Of a stretch of 64,000 nucleotides of DNA, positions 1-7,055 are shown piece after piece; position 1 is the stretch's first letter; each line of letters starts with the position of its first letter. Origin of the DNA: Duganella rivi. Its GTDB lineage: Bacteria; Pseudomonadota; Gammaproteobacteria; Burkholderiales; Burkholderiaceae_D. Below the pieces are notes generated by a model. The model worked only from the letters and a program-made list of their open reading frames with translations, was not told the DNA's origin and made no database searches. Both the position numbers and the translations under genes were made by a program. The stretch is taken from NCBI RefSeq assembly GCF_009857435.1, contig NZ_WWCK01000003.1, forward strand, positions 434,001 through 498,000, read 5' to 3'.

Positions 1-197
1 CGCTCATCGTCCAGCAAGTGGCGGCGGCTGTTGATGTGGCTCACGACTTGGGCACTGTTGTCCTGTGCCGCGCTGCCCAGAAAACTCAAGACAACGTAGC
101 GGCCTGCAATCGTGTGAAAGGTGTAGCGCGGATTGTCGCCTGCGCGCGCATGAAAATCAGGCGTCGGATCGCCTGGCAGCCAAAGACGTTGGTTCAT
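1..197 (-). CDS. N-terminal part of a redoxin-like domain protein (cut by window edge)
   Basis: An open frame runs leftward from an ATG at 195-197 to the window edge, giving 65 residues and no stop. The visible part reads MNQRLWLPGDPTPDF, followed by a segment ending YVVLSFLGS. This looks like the thioredoxin-fold start of peroxiredoxin-like domains, including those fused in front of 2OG-Fe(II) oxygenases. The catalytic part lies outside the window, so the reaction cannot be assigned. It is divergent from the VOC gene at 337. The ribosome binding site is weak. Confidence 0.55.
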   Translation of the reverse strand, partial: MNQRLWLPGDPTPDFHARAGDNPRYTFHTIAGRYVVLSFLGSAAQDNSAQVVSHINSRRHLLDDE

Positions 198-336
198 AAA
201 ACAGGCTTGGTTCAATATCAAGAAGGTTATTTTACTGGGTATTTCGATAATGCCGACAGCCTACCTATTACTAGGGTTGCCGCACTCGCCTGAAACGGCC
301 GAGAATGAATCCTCACATCACCACCGAGGAGACGAA

Positions 337-1176
337 ATGGAACCGTTGGAAGACCAGACAACCAGTCAGGAACGCCGTGGCGCATTGCAGGCCCTCGGCG
401 CAGTTATGGTAGCGGGCATGGTAGCCTCGCCAGGGCCCGCAGCCGCGCAAGGCAACCAAAGGATGAGCGCCGGCGCGCGTGACAACGCCGCACTCGGCTT
501 GCGTTTGCAGGGCGTCCAGCACTTCGGCCTGACCGTGCAGAATATGGAGCGCGCTTACGAGTTCTACACGCAGGTTCTTGGCGGCACCGAAGTGTTCCGC
601 CATGGTGACTTTCAAGGCGATGTCGTGCAAAACACGCTGCTTGCTGACCAGGAGATTCTCGCCAATGAACTCGGTGTAAATCCGCGCACCATCGGCGTGC
701 CGGATCTGCGCAGCGGCGCACAACGGCTGGACGTGCGCTTCATCCAGTTCGACAACGTGGTGATCGAGTTGCTGCAATATCGGGATGCAGACCAGCCCAT
801 GGGCGGCCCGAAAGCATTTGCCGAGCCGGTACAGCACATGAGCCCGGCGTTCCCGCGCATGATGCACATCTGCTTCCACATCCAGGACGACGTCGACTTC
901 AACAAATTCATCACCGATCTGGAAGCCGAATCGGCGCGGCGCGGCATGCCGCAAGTGCGCGCCAACCGCATCGTCCGGGTGGCAACGGAGGCTGCGCGCC
1001 GCTCGGCGCCGCAGAGCGCCAACACCAACAAGGTCACTGTGGCGCCATCGGATGGCTGGGAACTCATTTACTGCAAAGGGCCGGAGGGCGAACAGCTGGA
1101 GTTCGTCAAAGCCATCGGGCCAGTCAAGCAACGCTTTGCCAAGACCTTGAGCGAGCGCCAAAAGGCGCGCTCTTAA
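337..1176 (+). CDS. exported VOC (glyoxalase/bleomycin-resistance fold) family protein
   Basis: This 279-residue protein starts at the ATG at 337, preceded by GAGGAG; an in-frame extension to 250 lacks such a site. Residues about 12-40 form a signal peptide with an Arg-Arg pair (QERRGALQALG) and a hydrophobic stretch ending AAAQG, possibly a Tat signal. The mature part begins GVQHFGLTVQNMERAYEFYTQ, typical of the first beta-alpha-beta unit of vicinal oxygen chelate proteins. A second unit begins near MMHICFHIQDD and ends with GPEGEQLEF, where a metal-binding Glu usually sits. Substrate unknown. The next gene, 22 bases downstream, encodes another exported small-molecule enzyme, so the two may act together in the periplasm. 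Confidence 0.75.
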   Translation: MEPLEDQTTSQERRGALQALGAVMVAGMVASPGPAAAQGNQRMSAGARDNAALGLRLQGVQHFGLTVQNMERAYEFYTQVLGGTEVFRHGDFQGDVVQNTLLADQEILANELGVNPRTIGVPDLRSGAQRLDVRFIQFDNVVIELLQYRDADQPMGGPKAFAEPVQHMSPAFPRMMHICFHIQDDVDFNKFITDLEAESARRGMPQVRANRIVRVATEAARRSAPQSANTNKVTVAPSDGWELIYCKGPEGEQLEFVKAIGPVKQRFAKTLSERQKARS

Positions 1177-1198
1177 CACCAGACCAAGGAGAACCAGC

Positions 1199-1606
1199 AT
1201 GTTCAAGCAATGCAAGGCAGCACTGATCGGCGGTATGGCGGCGGCACTGGCGGTGGCCGCTGCGCCGGCGGCGGCGGAAAGCGCCAACGCCGTCAACTAC
1301 AAGGCAGTTCCCGCCGGCGCCTATTCGATAGTCGCGCAGATCAAGGCCAAACCGGGCAAGGAAGCGGCGCTGCGCCAGATTACACTGCCGCTCATCAAGC
1401 AGGTGCGCAGCGATCCGAAAAACATCGTCTACTTCCTGCAAGAGAACCGGGAAAAGCCGGGCCACTTTATCTTCTACGAGATCTTCGCCACCAAGGCGGA
1501 CTTCGAGGCGCATAACGCCATGCCTTATGTTAAGGACTGGTTTGCCAAACTGCCTGAGCTGGCAGATGGCGGGGTGGAAGTGATGCGCATGGAAGTGCTG
1601 AAGTAG
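1199..1606 (+). CDS. exported ABM-domain (YgiN-like) monooxygenase
   Basis: This 135-residue protein has a clear Sec signal peptide (residues 1-26, ending APAAAES). It then has one antibiotic-biosynthesis-monooxygenase (ABM) ferredoxin-like domain: YSIVAQIKAKPGKEAALRQ, then FLQENREKPGHFIFYEIFATKADFEAH. Proteins of this fold act without cofactor on quinol-like or aromatic substrates, usually as dimers; the substrate here is unknown. It follows the VOC gene closely behind AAGGAG, so the two are probably one transcript. The export signal is the unusual trait for this normally cytosolic family. Confidence 0.75.
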   Translation: MFKQCKAALIGGMAAALAVAAAPAAAESANAVNYKAVPAGAYSIVAQIKAKPGKEAALRQITLPLIKQVRSDPKNIVYFLQENREKPGHFIFYEIFATKADFEAHNAMPYVKDWFAKLPELADGGVEVMRMEVLK

Positions 1607-1636
1607 CGTCATGCGAAGGAGGGCGCTCGGCCCTCC

Positions 1637-2527
1637 TCAAGCAAACCAGCTATCGACTTGATTGGCGTTGCGCTGAATCCAGCGGCGTGCGGCCTCAGAT
1701 GCCGTGAGCTTGTCTACATTGACGAGGTAATCCATCTCCGTGACTGCTTGAATCCCGAGATGCACCTTGCTCAGAACAGCACGGGTTCTATCTGGAAGCA
1801 TCTGCCATTTACCCTGAGGCGCAACGAGCGCCGCATAATTCATGCTGCCTAAAACACCCTTGGGATCCGCCAAGGGGCGCAGGCCGCCATCCTTGTTCAG
1901 AAATTGCGGCGCCCATGTTGGAAAAATCATCCAGCGCCGCTCTTGCTTGGCTGCCTGGTAGGTGGCAATCCACTCCGCCGCGCTGCCGGGGCGGAAACTG
2001 TAGCCGAGGGCATCGAGGCCATAATCGGCCAGCGCTCGCTGCGATAGGGTGCTGATGGCAGCGCCGGCGCCTATGCCTTGAATCTGCCGATCAATGCGCG
2101 CAACAACGCCGGGCTTGGCCAGATCCGCGATCGACGCAAGCTCGTTGGCAGGGACATAGTCAGGCACCGCCCAAAAGAAGTGCGCGCCATCATACAGCTT
2201 GGTTACGACATGCGCCCCAGTGCCGTATTGCTTCCAATAAGCGGCATGACCTTCAGGCAGCCAAGCGGCGGCCATCAAATCAATGGCGCCGCTCGCCAAC
2301 AGGGGAAACATCTCTTCATGCGGCCCTGACCGCACGGTCACGTCGTGTCCCAGGCGCGCCAGCACCTCCTGAATTACCGCGCCAGTCACCGCGTAAAAGC
2401 TCAGCGACACTTGGCCGAGAACGATGGGGCGCTTGTCGGACGCCAGCACAGTGGCAGGCAACGGCACGGCCATGCCGGCCGCAGCGAACAACAGCGCGCG
2501 CCGGCGAGATTGGATATCAGGATTCAT
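1637..2527 (-). CDS. glycine betaine/choline-type ABC substrate-binding protein (OpuAC domain)
   Basis: This 296-residue protein starts at MNPDIQSRRR (ATG at 2525-2527, preceded by GAGGTGATC). The frame stays open further upstream but would then run through the dif site, so that extension is rejected. The start carries a Tat-like signal (SRRRALLFAAAGMAVPL). The mature region reads VLGQVSLSFYAVTGAVIQEVL and later DLMAAAWLPEGHAAYW, typical of OpuAC/ProX binding proteins whose aromatic residues hold quaternary amines. No permease or ATPase is adjacent, so it is an orphan binding protein, perhaps serving an ABC system elsewhere. It ends about 30 bases from the convergent ABM gene. Confidence 0.78.
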   Translation of the reverse strand: MNPDIQSRRRALLFAAAGMAVPLPATVLASDKRPIVLGQVSLSFYAVTGAVIQEVLARLGHDVTVRSGPHEEMFPLLASGAIDLMAAAWLPEGHAAYWKQYGTGAHVVTKLYDGAHFFWAVPDYVPANELASIADLAKPGVVARIDRQIQGIGAGAAISTLSQRALADYGLDALGYSFRPGSAAEWIATYQAAKQERRWMIFPTWAPQFLNKDGGLRPLADPKGVLGSMNYAALVAPQGKWQMLPDRTRAVLSKVHLGIQAVTEMDYLVNVDKLTASEAARRWIQRNANQVDSWFA

Positions 2528-2664
2528 GATCACCTCATTGATTGCGTTATTCTGCGGTGACCCCGGCACAAATGCATCCCTCGTTGTAGGGGAGTTCGGA
2601 CGCCTTCCAGCGAAAGGATGCCGATGCGTGACGCCAATATCAACTGGATTTCGATTAGCCCGGG

Positions 2665-2692
2665 ATTTTACATAATATAAATTATGCGAAAT
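2665..2692 (-). other. dif: dif site / attL of the prophage (XerC/XerD recombination site)
   Basis: Read on the minus strand, this is an 11-base XerC-type arm (ATTTCGCATAA), a 6-base centre (TTTATA) and an 11-base XerD-type arm (TTATGTAAAAT). Compared with the E. coli dif site recalled from memory, 23 of 28 positions agree, and the inner dyad CATAA-N6-TTATG is intact. It lies between the betaine-binding gene and the prophage. The last 17 bases of the plus-strand copy recur at 13942-13958. It should still work as the chromosome-dimer resolution site. Confidence 0.85.
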
Positions 2693-2709
2693 CTGAACCG
2701 GCCTCAACA

Positions 2710-2721
2710 GTAACAAGTTAC
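2710..2721. promoter_or_regulatory. operator-like inverted repeat GTAAC-N2-GTTAC
   Basis: This is a perfect dyad (GTAACAAGTTAC) just inside attL and upstream of the rightward HTH gene. The same half-sites occur in the palindrome at 13548-13565 and, with one mismatch, at 13363-13374, both beside regulatory genes. It is probably bound by one of the two phage HTH proteins. Confidence 0.5.
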
Positions 2722-2756
2722 CTATATCGGCTTCTCCTCGGCGTTTTGATTTTGAC

Positions 2757-2789
2757 AAGCCCGCGTTATCGTGGGCTTTTCTTTTTTCT
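2757..2789 (+). terminator. rho-independent terminator inside the left end of the prophage
   Basis: A 9-pair stem (AAGCCCGCG with CGTGGGCTT, one G-T pair) closes a TTAT loop and is followed by a T-rich run. It precedes the HTH gene at 2805 by a few bases. In the integrated state no rightward gene feeds it. In the circular form it lies just downstream of the HTH gene at 13587-13898, so it probably ends or attenuates that transcript. Confidence 0.8.
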
Positions 2790-2804
2790 TATCAAGGAGC
2801 TAAC

Positions 2805-3164
2805 TTGCGTTACCCGAATTTAAGATATGGAAATCCCACCGAGTTTGCCTACTACGTCATGTGTTACGGCGACGATATCCCGGCCGTGGCGCGCCTCCTG
2901 CGCCGCGATGAGCGCACCGTCAGGGACTGGCTGTCAGGCCGCCAGCGCGTGCCGTTTTGGGTTCCCGAACTCATGCGCCTTCGCCGTTTTGAAACGGACG
3001 TATACATGCGCCAGAACAGCCACAGGCGCGCGCCGGCGCTGGGCGTGGTCACTCATGAGGCCCAACTGGAAATTCGCCGGCCGGACGTGAAAAAGCCGCA
3101 GTCCGTGACGGCACTGCGGCTTGACGACTTCGACCAGGTCGACCGATCTACGCTGGCTGTTTAG
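2805..3164 (+). CDS. phage HTH regulator-like protein
   Basis: This 119-residue protein uses a TTG start with AAGGAG six bases ahead. Residues about 22-50 (DDIPAVARLLRRDERTVRDWLSGRQRVPFWVPELMRL) form a helix-turn-helix like those of small phage regulators that recognise DNA through a 'RTVRDWLSGRQRVP' helix. The C-terminal half is basic, with no recognised domain. It sits alone on the plus strand, behind a terminator and an operator-like dyad, and converges on the late operon, overlapping the 29-codon gene by 17 bases. It could be a repressor, antirepressor or late regulator. Confidence 0.65.
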   Translation: MRYPNLRYGNPTEFAYYVMCYGDDIPAVARLLRRDERTVRDWLSGRQRVPFWVPELMRLRRFETDVYMRQNSHRRAPALGVVTHEAQLEIRRPDVKKPQSVTALRLDDFDQVDRSTLAV

Positions 3165-3237
3165 CCTTCGCCATGTAGAACTTGATCGCGTACAGGACGG
3201 CGGCCAGCATCGCTACCTCTTTGAAGTGAATTTTCAT
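3148..3237 (-). CDS. 29-residue phage membrane peptide
   Basis: The frame ATG 3235-3237 to TAG 3148-3150 gives 29 residues beginning MKIHFKEVAMLAAVLYAIKF and ending in basic and polar residues. One hydrophobic helix spans about residues 8-21. It is the last gene of the leftward late operon, starting 2 bases after the stop of the 22-residue gene. Its GC-rich coding pattern and tight packing support expression. It may be a minor virion membrane protein, or a lysis peptide. Confidence 0.5.
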   Translation of the reverse strand: MKIHFKEVAMLAAVLYAIKFYMAKAKQPA

Positions 3238-3239
3238 CG

Positions 3240-3308
3240 TTACTTCTTGCGCTTCTTGAAGCGGCCATTCGCATTGCGCGGCGGCGTTTTGCGCTTAGTC
3301 TTTGCCAT
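3240..3308 (-). CDS. 22-residue highly basic phage peptide
   Basis: ATG at 3306-3308 is preceded by AAGGAG at good spacing; the stop is TAA at 3240-3242. Of 22 residues, 10 are Lys or Arg, with two Pro and a Gly-Arg-Phe near the C-terminal basic run (NGRFKKRKK). It overlaps the end of the previous gene by 14 bases. Such peptides in membrane-containing icosahedral viruses can neutralise packaged DNA or associate with the vertex or membrane. I infer a nucleic-acid-binding virion role; no homology was tested. Confidence 0.55.
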   Translation of the reverse strand: MAKTKRKTPPRNANGRFKKRKK

Positions 3309-3453
3309 GATCTTGCTCCTTTTCCAGTTTGTCCAGTCGCATTTCGACGCGCGCGACCCAGCGCATGGCACCCAAACCCTGTGCCAACACGCCACCACTC
3401 AGCAGCACCGGAACAACCGCATTCCAGTCAATCGCCGCGATGATGGCACCCAT
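3295..3453 (-). CDS. 52-residue phage membrane protein with charged tail
   Basis: The start ATG (3451-3453) overlaps the upstream stop as TAATG. Residues about 11-33 (NAVVPVLLSGGVLAQGLGAM) are hydrophobic. The tail (ARVEMRLDKLEKEQDHGKD) is an amphipathic, coiled-coil-like helix. It lies directly after the holin-like gene, so a lysis role (second holin, or spanin-like partner) is possible; a virion membrane protein is equally plausible. Confidence 0.55.
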   Translation of the reverse strand: MGAIIAAIDWNAVVPVLLSGGVLAQGLGAMRWVARVEMRLDKLEKEQDHGKD

Positions 3454-3623
3454 TACTTGCCGGCCTCGGTCGGGGCGCCCTTGTCAGGCACCACGGCGGC
3501 GACGGTGCCGGCGATGGCGGTCAAGCCGTCCAACACCACCGCGTGCTGCGGCACCACGGTTTTCAGTGCTTGCAGGATGGCGGCCAAGCCAGCCCACGTC
3601 GATGCTTCTTTCAGTCGTTTCAT
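3453..3623 (-). CDS. 56-residue holin-like phage membrane protein
   Basis: ATG at 3621-3623 follows GGGGAAC. The protein begins MKRLKEASTWAGLAAILQAL and has a second hydrophobic segment (VVLDGLTAIAGTVAAVV). A basic start followed by a 'STWAGLAA' helix is common in short phage holin-like proteins. It has two weak membrane helices and an acidic/polar end. It lies in the same operon as the endolysin at 4534-5181, which needs a route to the peptidoglycan. Holin is the best guess, from pattern only. Confidence 0.5.
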   Translation of the reverse strand: MKRLKEASTWAGLAAILQALKTVVPQHAVVLDGLTAIAGTVAAVVPDKGAPTEAGK

Positions 3624-3638
3624 GCTGTTCCCCTTGTT

Positions 3639-3812
3639 TTAGAAAAGTACGTTGTTACGGCTATCCTTGACCGTGATCGACTGCGCCGCCACGAAGTCCC
3701 GAATTTTTGGAAAGCGTGACAGGATCAGCGCCGCCAGCAGCACGCCGGCCAGCACCGTCAATGTCTCCCGTGCCACGGCCGGCCCGGTTGGAATGATCTT
3801 TTCGATGTTCAC
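3639..3812 (-). CDS. 57-residue phage membrane protein (GTG start)
   Basis: GTG at 3810-3812 sits just after the upstream stop and behind GGGAG. The protein begins VNIEKIIPTGPAVARETLTV; a hydrophobic helix (LTVLAGVLLAALIL) spans residues 18-31, followed by a basic stop-transfer segment and a polar tail. One-helix proteins of this size are the usual membrane components of PM2-like virions. Function otherwise unknown. Confidence 0.6.
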   Translation of the reverse strand: MNIEKIIPTGPAVARETLTVLAGVLLAALILSRFPKIRDFVAAQSITVKDSRNNVLF

Positions 3813-3815
3813 GCG

Positions 3816-4100
3816 CTACTCCCACGTGGACGGATCGATGACGCCGAAGTCTGGCGGAATCTGGTAGTTGTACTGAGGACTGTGGCCGTTCTGGTTTGTC
3901 CAGCCGGCATCACCAGTAACCCACTGGCCCGCCGCGTTGATCCAGCCGTCCACCGCACCGGCCGCGCCGTTGAAGGTTCCCTTCACGGCGTCCCCGACAC
4001 CCGCAACCGCACCCGTCACCTTTTTTTTTGCGTACCACGCCGCGCCGAGCAGCACGGCCCCGGCAAGCGTGACCGCCAGAATGTCCGATTTCAGGCTCAT
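3816..4100 (-). CDS. phage virion membrane protein candidate
   Basis: This 94-residue protein starts in an ATGA overlap with the gene before it. An N-terminal membrane helix (ILAVTLAGAVLLGAAWYA) is followed by a Lys-rich boundary, then a Gly/Ala/Trp-rich soluble part with amphipathic repeats (VTGAVAGVGDAVKGTFNGAAGAVDG). This arrangement, one anchor plus an exposed domain, fits a protein linking the internal membrane and the capsid. No named family recognised. Confidence 0.6.
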   Translation of the reverse strand: MSLKSDILAVTLAGAVLLGAAWYAKKKVTGAVAGVGDAVKGTFNGAAGAVDGWINAAGQWVTGDAGWTNQNGHSPQYNYQIPPDFGVIDPSTWE

Positions 4101-4537
4101 ACCAGCCCCCGGATATCGTCCCAGCTCAATCCGTCATCGCCCGAGGTCGCGCCCCAGTCAAACAGGGTGTCCACGCCGGACGGCAGCGAGCCGCCGCCGA
4201 TCACGTTCTCAGGCAGGTCCACCACGTCGCCGGCTTGTAGCTGGTAGTAAAAATCAGTGCTGGAAATCGGCTTGCCGTCACTACTGGTCGCTTGGCCAAA
4301 GATGTTGCGGCCAATGAAGGCGCTGCCGGCCGCTAGGTCGGTCCACTTCGCGCCGAGCAAGCGCGTCCACATATCGCTGTTGACGTTTGCGGTCGGCATG
4401 TTGGTGTTGCGCGGCTGCTGGGCGGTGAAGCTAACCGGCGCACCGGGTTGCTGTACCGTCGCCGCCTTTGCTTGCTTGCGCACCACGAGAAATACGGCGG
4501 CACCGATCAGGCCCGCCAACAGTAGATTGTTACTCAT
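4097..4537 (-). CDS. phage membrane-anchored structural protein candidate
   Basis: This 146-residue protein begins MSNNLLLAGLIGAAVFLVVRKQ; its ATG (4535-4537) overlaps the endolysin stop as ATGA. A longer in-frame opening upstream lies inside the endolysin gene and is rejected. After one N-terminal helix comes a Gln/Pro/Asn-rich linker. A compact C-terminal domain follows (TRLLGAKWTDLAAGSAFIG through DTLFDWGATSGDDGLSWDDI), acidic at the end. The coupling to the endolysin gene does not by itself indicate a lysis role. Family unknown. Confidence 0.6.
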   Translation of the reverse strand: MSNNLLLAGLIGAAVFLVVRKQAKAATVQQPGAPVSFTAQQPRNTNMPTANVNSDMWTRLLGAKWTDLAAGSAFIGRNIFGQATSSDGKPISSTDFYYQLQAGDVVDLPENVIGGGSLPSGVDTLFDWGATSGDDGLSWDDIRGLV

Positions 4538-5181
4538 GCGAGTACACCCCCCGATTGTACGAATACGTTGTTGAACGCGGTCAGCGACACTTCGTGCTGT
4601 CCGTATCCGGCACCCGGCAACGATGCCCAAATCTTGCGCACCTTGGCGACTGCCTCTGCTGTGCGGCCGGCCAGCACATCGGCTGCCGCGCCCTTCTCTT
4701 CGATCAAGAACCAGGCGGCGGCGTCTTGGCTTTCCGGCGTGAAGTCCGCCAAGCCCAGCTTGGCCGCCACGCGGTTCCACGTTGGCTTGTTGATTTGGTA
4801 GGCACCGGCCGCCGTCGATACGCATCCCGGACCGAAGCTAGCGTTTGCGCACATGGCATCCGATAGCGGCGTGCCGCGCCAGCCGGCGAGCGCCGGGTGC
4901 GTGGCGAAGTTATCGAACTGGCCGCCGCCCATCAACGTGCTGTAGCCCGTCTCCGGTAACGTCCCCTCGCCCAGTCGAATCCCCATCAGGAAAGCCGCCT
5001 TGTTGTTGTCCATGCTGTACTCATCCGTATATGCATCGGCCAGCGCGATGACTTGCTGGCCGTAGTCTTCCAAGTCCGGTGCCGCGTCCGACTCCCCATC
5101 GATCACACGCGGCCCCGGCCGCATGAAGTAGGCCACCGCCAGCGCAACCATGGCCGCCCCGATGATCAGCACCGGTCGCAT
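4534..5181 (-). CDS. membrane-anchored endolysin / lytic transglycosylase, lambda R-like
   Basis: This 215-residue protein has an N-terminal hydrophobic helix (VLIIGAAMVALAVAYFM, residues 4-20) and a short linker. A domain from about residue 60 matches the lambda R (GH104) pattern: catalytic Glu72 in RLGEGT, then GGGQFDNFATHP, STAAGAYQINKPTW and the closing IWASLPGAGYGQ, which is almost the same in lambda R. The enzyme would cleave peptidoglycan glycan strands, forming anhydro-muramyl ends. The helix suggests either a signal-anchor (SAR-type) endolysin for lysis or a virion-bound enzyme for DNA entry. It sits between structural genes, which favours neither. Confidence 0.82.
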   Translation of the reverse strand: MRPVLIIGAAMVALAVAYFMRPGPRVIDGESDAAPDLEDYGQQVIALADAYTDEYSMDNNKAAFLMGIRLGEGTLPETGYSTLMGGGQFDNFATHPALAGWRGTPLSDAMCANASFGPGCVSTAAGAYQINKPTWNRVAAKLGLADFTPESQDAAAWFLIEEKGAAADVLAGRTAEAVAKVRKIWASLPGAGYGQHEVSLTAFNNVFVQSGGVLA

Positions 5182-5915
5182 TACAGCGGGTCCTCGCGGA
5201 ATTCCCAGTTCACCGACATACCCGCCGCCAGCGTGTTGTTGGCGATAACGAGCGCCATCCCCGGTGGGATAATCAGCGGCTCGGCTGGCTTGAAATCACG
5301 CGGCTGGTTGCCAGCGATGTATTCTCGGCGCACCGCTACATTGAGCGCATTCAGGTCTGTGGTGATGTTCGACTCGATAAAGGCTTTTGACGCCACCTCC
5401 CCCGCAATCTTTGCGTACTTGTTTTGCGCGTGATTGTTGGCCGCCGGCGAAATACCTACGCGATGGAAAGACACTGCGGCTGCGGAGTTCAGCGCAATCG
5501 AGACGGACTCAACGATGACATTTTTCCCGCTACTGGAATCGTTGATCAGGCAGGCCAAGTTGTAGTTGCTCGCCACCGTCCCCGTGGTGGTGTTGCCCAA
5601 GAAGCAGCTCTGCGAGAGCGTGTTGTTCTTGCCGCCGTCCACGATGGACACGACGCCGACAATCGTGTCGTCCTGAAATTCAACATCGCCAATCACCAGC
5701 ACGCCCTGGTTGGCGTTGCCGCTTTTATCGGTCAGGTTCAGGCTGTTGAATTCCTGCTTTTTCAGCCGGATCCCTTGCCCCGGCGTCAGGTCCACATAGC
5801 CGCCCGTGCTGAACTTGACGCGGATCGCGCCCAGCCCGGACTTGTATTTGACGTACGCCCCGGTTGCATCGATGTTCTGGCCGCCGTTCGCGTTCAAGCT
5901 GAAATCGTATTGCAT
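5181..5915 (-). CDS. beta-rich phage structural protein, candidate vertex/spike protein
   Basis: This 244-residue protein has no membrane helix. It is rich in Gly, Asn, Thr and Val in alternating patterns typical of beta sandwiches. The start (YDFSLNANGGQNIDATGAYVKYKSG) and repeated short strands (GVLVIGDVEF, TIVGVVSIVDGG, NVIVESVSIAL) suggest an exposed jelly-roll or spike fold. In PM2 a spike protein accompanies the capsid gene, and this is the best such candidate here, from position and composition only. It starts 1 base after the preceding gene and touches the endolysin start. Confidence 0.5.
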   Translation of the reverse strand: MQYDFSLNANGGQNIDATGAYVKYKSGLGAIRVKFSTGGYVDLTPGQGIRLKKQEFNSLNLTDKSGNANQGVLVIGDVEFQDDTIVGVVSIVDGGKNNTLSQSCFLGNTTTGTVASNYNLACLINDSSSGKNVIVESVSIALNSAAAVSFHRVGISPAANNHAQNKYAKIAGEVASKAFIESNITTDLNALNVAVRREYIAGNQPRDFKPAEPLIIPPGMALVIANNTLAAGMSVNWEFREDPL

Positions 5916-5916
5916 A

Positions 5917-6453
5917 TCAACCCACTTTCTTTTGCATGAGCGCCAGCGCCATCAGCGCGGCCACGGCCAGCACGCCCATGATGATGGACTTCTGTGCATT
6001 GGTAGTTCCCTTGGCGTCAGCGTAGGCGGACCCCATCGCCTCGGCCGCCGTGGCGTACGCGGTCTTGGTGCTGGTGTCCGAATTTTTATACGCATCGGCC
6101 GCCGCCTTCGTTGCCGAGGCGAACGCACTTTGCGCGCCGGTCAGCGCATCTTTCTGAAAACCCGCAGCCGCGTCGAATGCGTTTTGCGTCGATGTCAGCG
6201 CGTTGTTGACGGTCAGGGTCACCCGGTCAAACAGGTGGTCGCCGTAATCGAACGCGCCGAGCGCGACATCTTTCATCGCGCCAATCGCACCGCCGTCCAG
6301 ATTGTTGATCGTGGTGTTGTAGCTATCCGTATTGGTGCTTTTGTTCGCCAGATCGAGGTTGCTGGTGGTGTTGGTTATTACCGAGCGATTGTCGTAATTG
6401 TTGTTGGTGGTGTTGTTGGTGCTGCTGCTGTTACCACCGCTCAAGATACCCAT
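5917..6453 (-). CDS. phage structural protein with Asn/Thr-rich N-terminus and C-terminal anchor
   Basis: This 178-residue protein falls into three parts. Residues 1-50 are extremely Asn/Thr/Ser-rich (SSSTNNTTNNNYDNRS). Residues about 55-150 are an Ala-rich helical region (NAFDAAAGFQKDALTGAQSAFASATKAAADAYKNS), likely a coiled coil. The end is a membrane helix (SIIMGVLAVAALMALALM) with a basic tail. It probably stands on the virion membrane with a long helical stalk. Family not recognised. Confidence 0.6.
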   Translation of the reverse strand: MGILSGGNSSSTNNTTNNNYDNRSVITNTTSNLDLANKSTNTDSYNTTINNLDGGAIGAMKDVALGAFDYGDHLFDRVTLTVNNALTSTQNAFDAAAGFQKDALTGAQSAFASATKAAADAYKNSDTSTKTAYATAAEAMGSAYADAKGTTNAQKSIIMGVLAVAALMALALMQKKVG

Positions 6454-6462
6454 TGGCTACCC

Positions 6463-6753
6463 CTATTTGTGTTTCAGAGCGAGGAACAAGGCGACCCCCA
6501 CGCCGATAATGAATACCGGATTGGATAGGAGACTGCCGGCCGACGCCGCCACCGCGCCGACCACCTGCGAGGCGGCCGGCATGCCGGTCTTGGTGTTTGA
6601 CGCTTGACCGCCGCCGATCACCACGTTCCAGTTGCTGTTGTCGAAAGTGGCCGTGCTTTGCTGGTTAGCCGAAGTCGGCGCGGCCTTGCCGGCGTTGGCA
6701 ATGCTGCCAAGCGCCATCAGGCCGGCCGACCACGGATCAGTTGCCGCCGCCAT
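6463..6753 (-). CDS. phage virion membrane protein candidate
   Basis: This 96-residue protein starts in a TAATG overlap with the gene before it. The soluble N-terminal two-thirds are Ala/Ser/Gly-rich. A C-terminal membrane helix (PVFIIGVGVALFLAL) is followed by KHK. It resembles its upstream neighbour in layout (C-terminal anchor, short basic end), so the two may be paralogous or paired components of the internal membrane. Confidence 0.6.
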   Translation of the reverse strand: MAAATDPWSAGLMALGSIANAGKAAPTSANQQSTATFDNSNWNVVIGGGQASNTKTGMPAASQVVGAVAASAGSLLSNPVFIIGVGVALFLALKHK

Positions 6754-7046
6754 TACTTCGACGCCACGAGGACAATAGCGCCAACGATCAGCAGCAGCAT
6801 CAGCGGGCTGATTTGCTGGCTGTTCGGCTGTACTTGGCCGACGACCTGCCCGGTCGGCTTGCCGAGCGGGTACAGGTTGCCGTACTGGTCTTGGCCGAAC
6901 TGCTGTGCGCCACCGTTCAGGTATTGCGGCCCGAGGATGGCGCGATCAACGTAGGCGTCAATCGCGTTACCGAAACGCGACAGCGCCCATGCGGACCACC
7001 GGCCGGTGTCTTCTACTACGCTTGGCGAGTTGTAATCATCATCCAT
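6753..7046 (-). CDS. phage virion membrane protein candidate
   Basis: This 97-residue protein begins MDDDYNSPSVVEDTG. It has a Gly/Gln-rich middle (QYLNGGAQQFGQDQYGNLYPLG) and ends in a membrane helix (PLMLLLIVGAIVLVASK). It lies immediately downstream of the major capsid gene, with 9 bases between. The Gln/Gly-rich stretch could contact the capsid shell while the helix sits in the lipid layer. Confidence 0.6.
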   Translation of the reverse strand: MDDDYNSPSVVEDTGRWSAWALSRFGNAIDAYVDRAILGPQYLNGGAQQFGQDQYGNLYPLGKPTGQVVGQVQPNSQQISPLMLLLIVGAIVLVASK

Positions 7047-7055
7047 GGGGCCACC

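Noticed and set aside
2528-2758. N-terminal extension of the betaine-binding protein
   Set aside because: It would encode protein across the dif site and lacks a ribosome site; the Tat signal starts at 2527.
4538-4825. Upstream extension of the 146-residue phage protein
   Set aside because: It lies within the endolysin gene in another frame; the start at 4537 overlaps the endolysin stop in a normal coupling arrangement.
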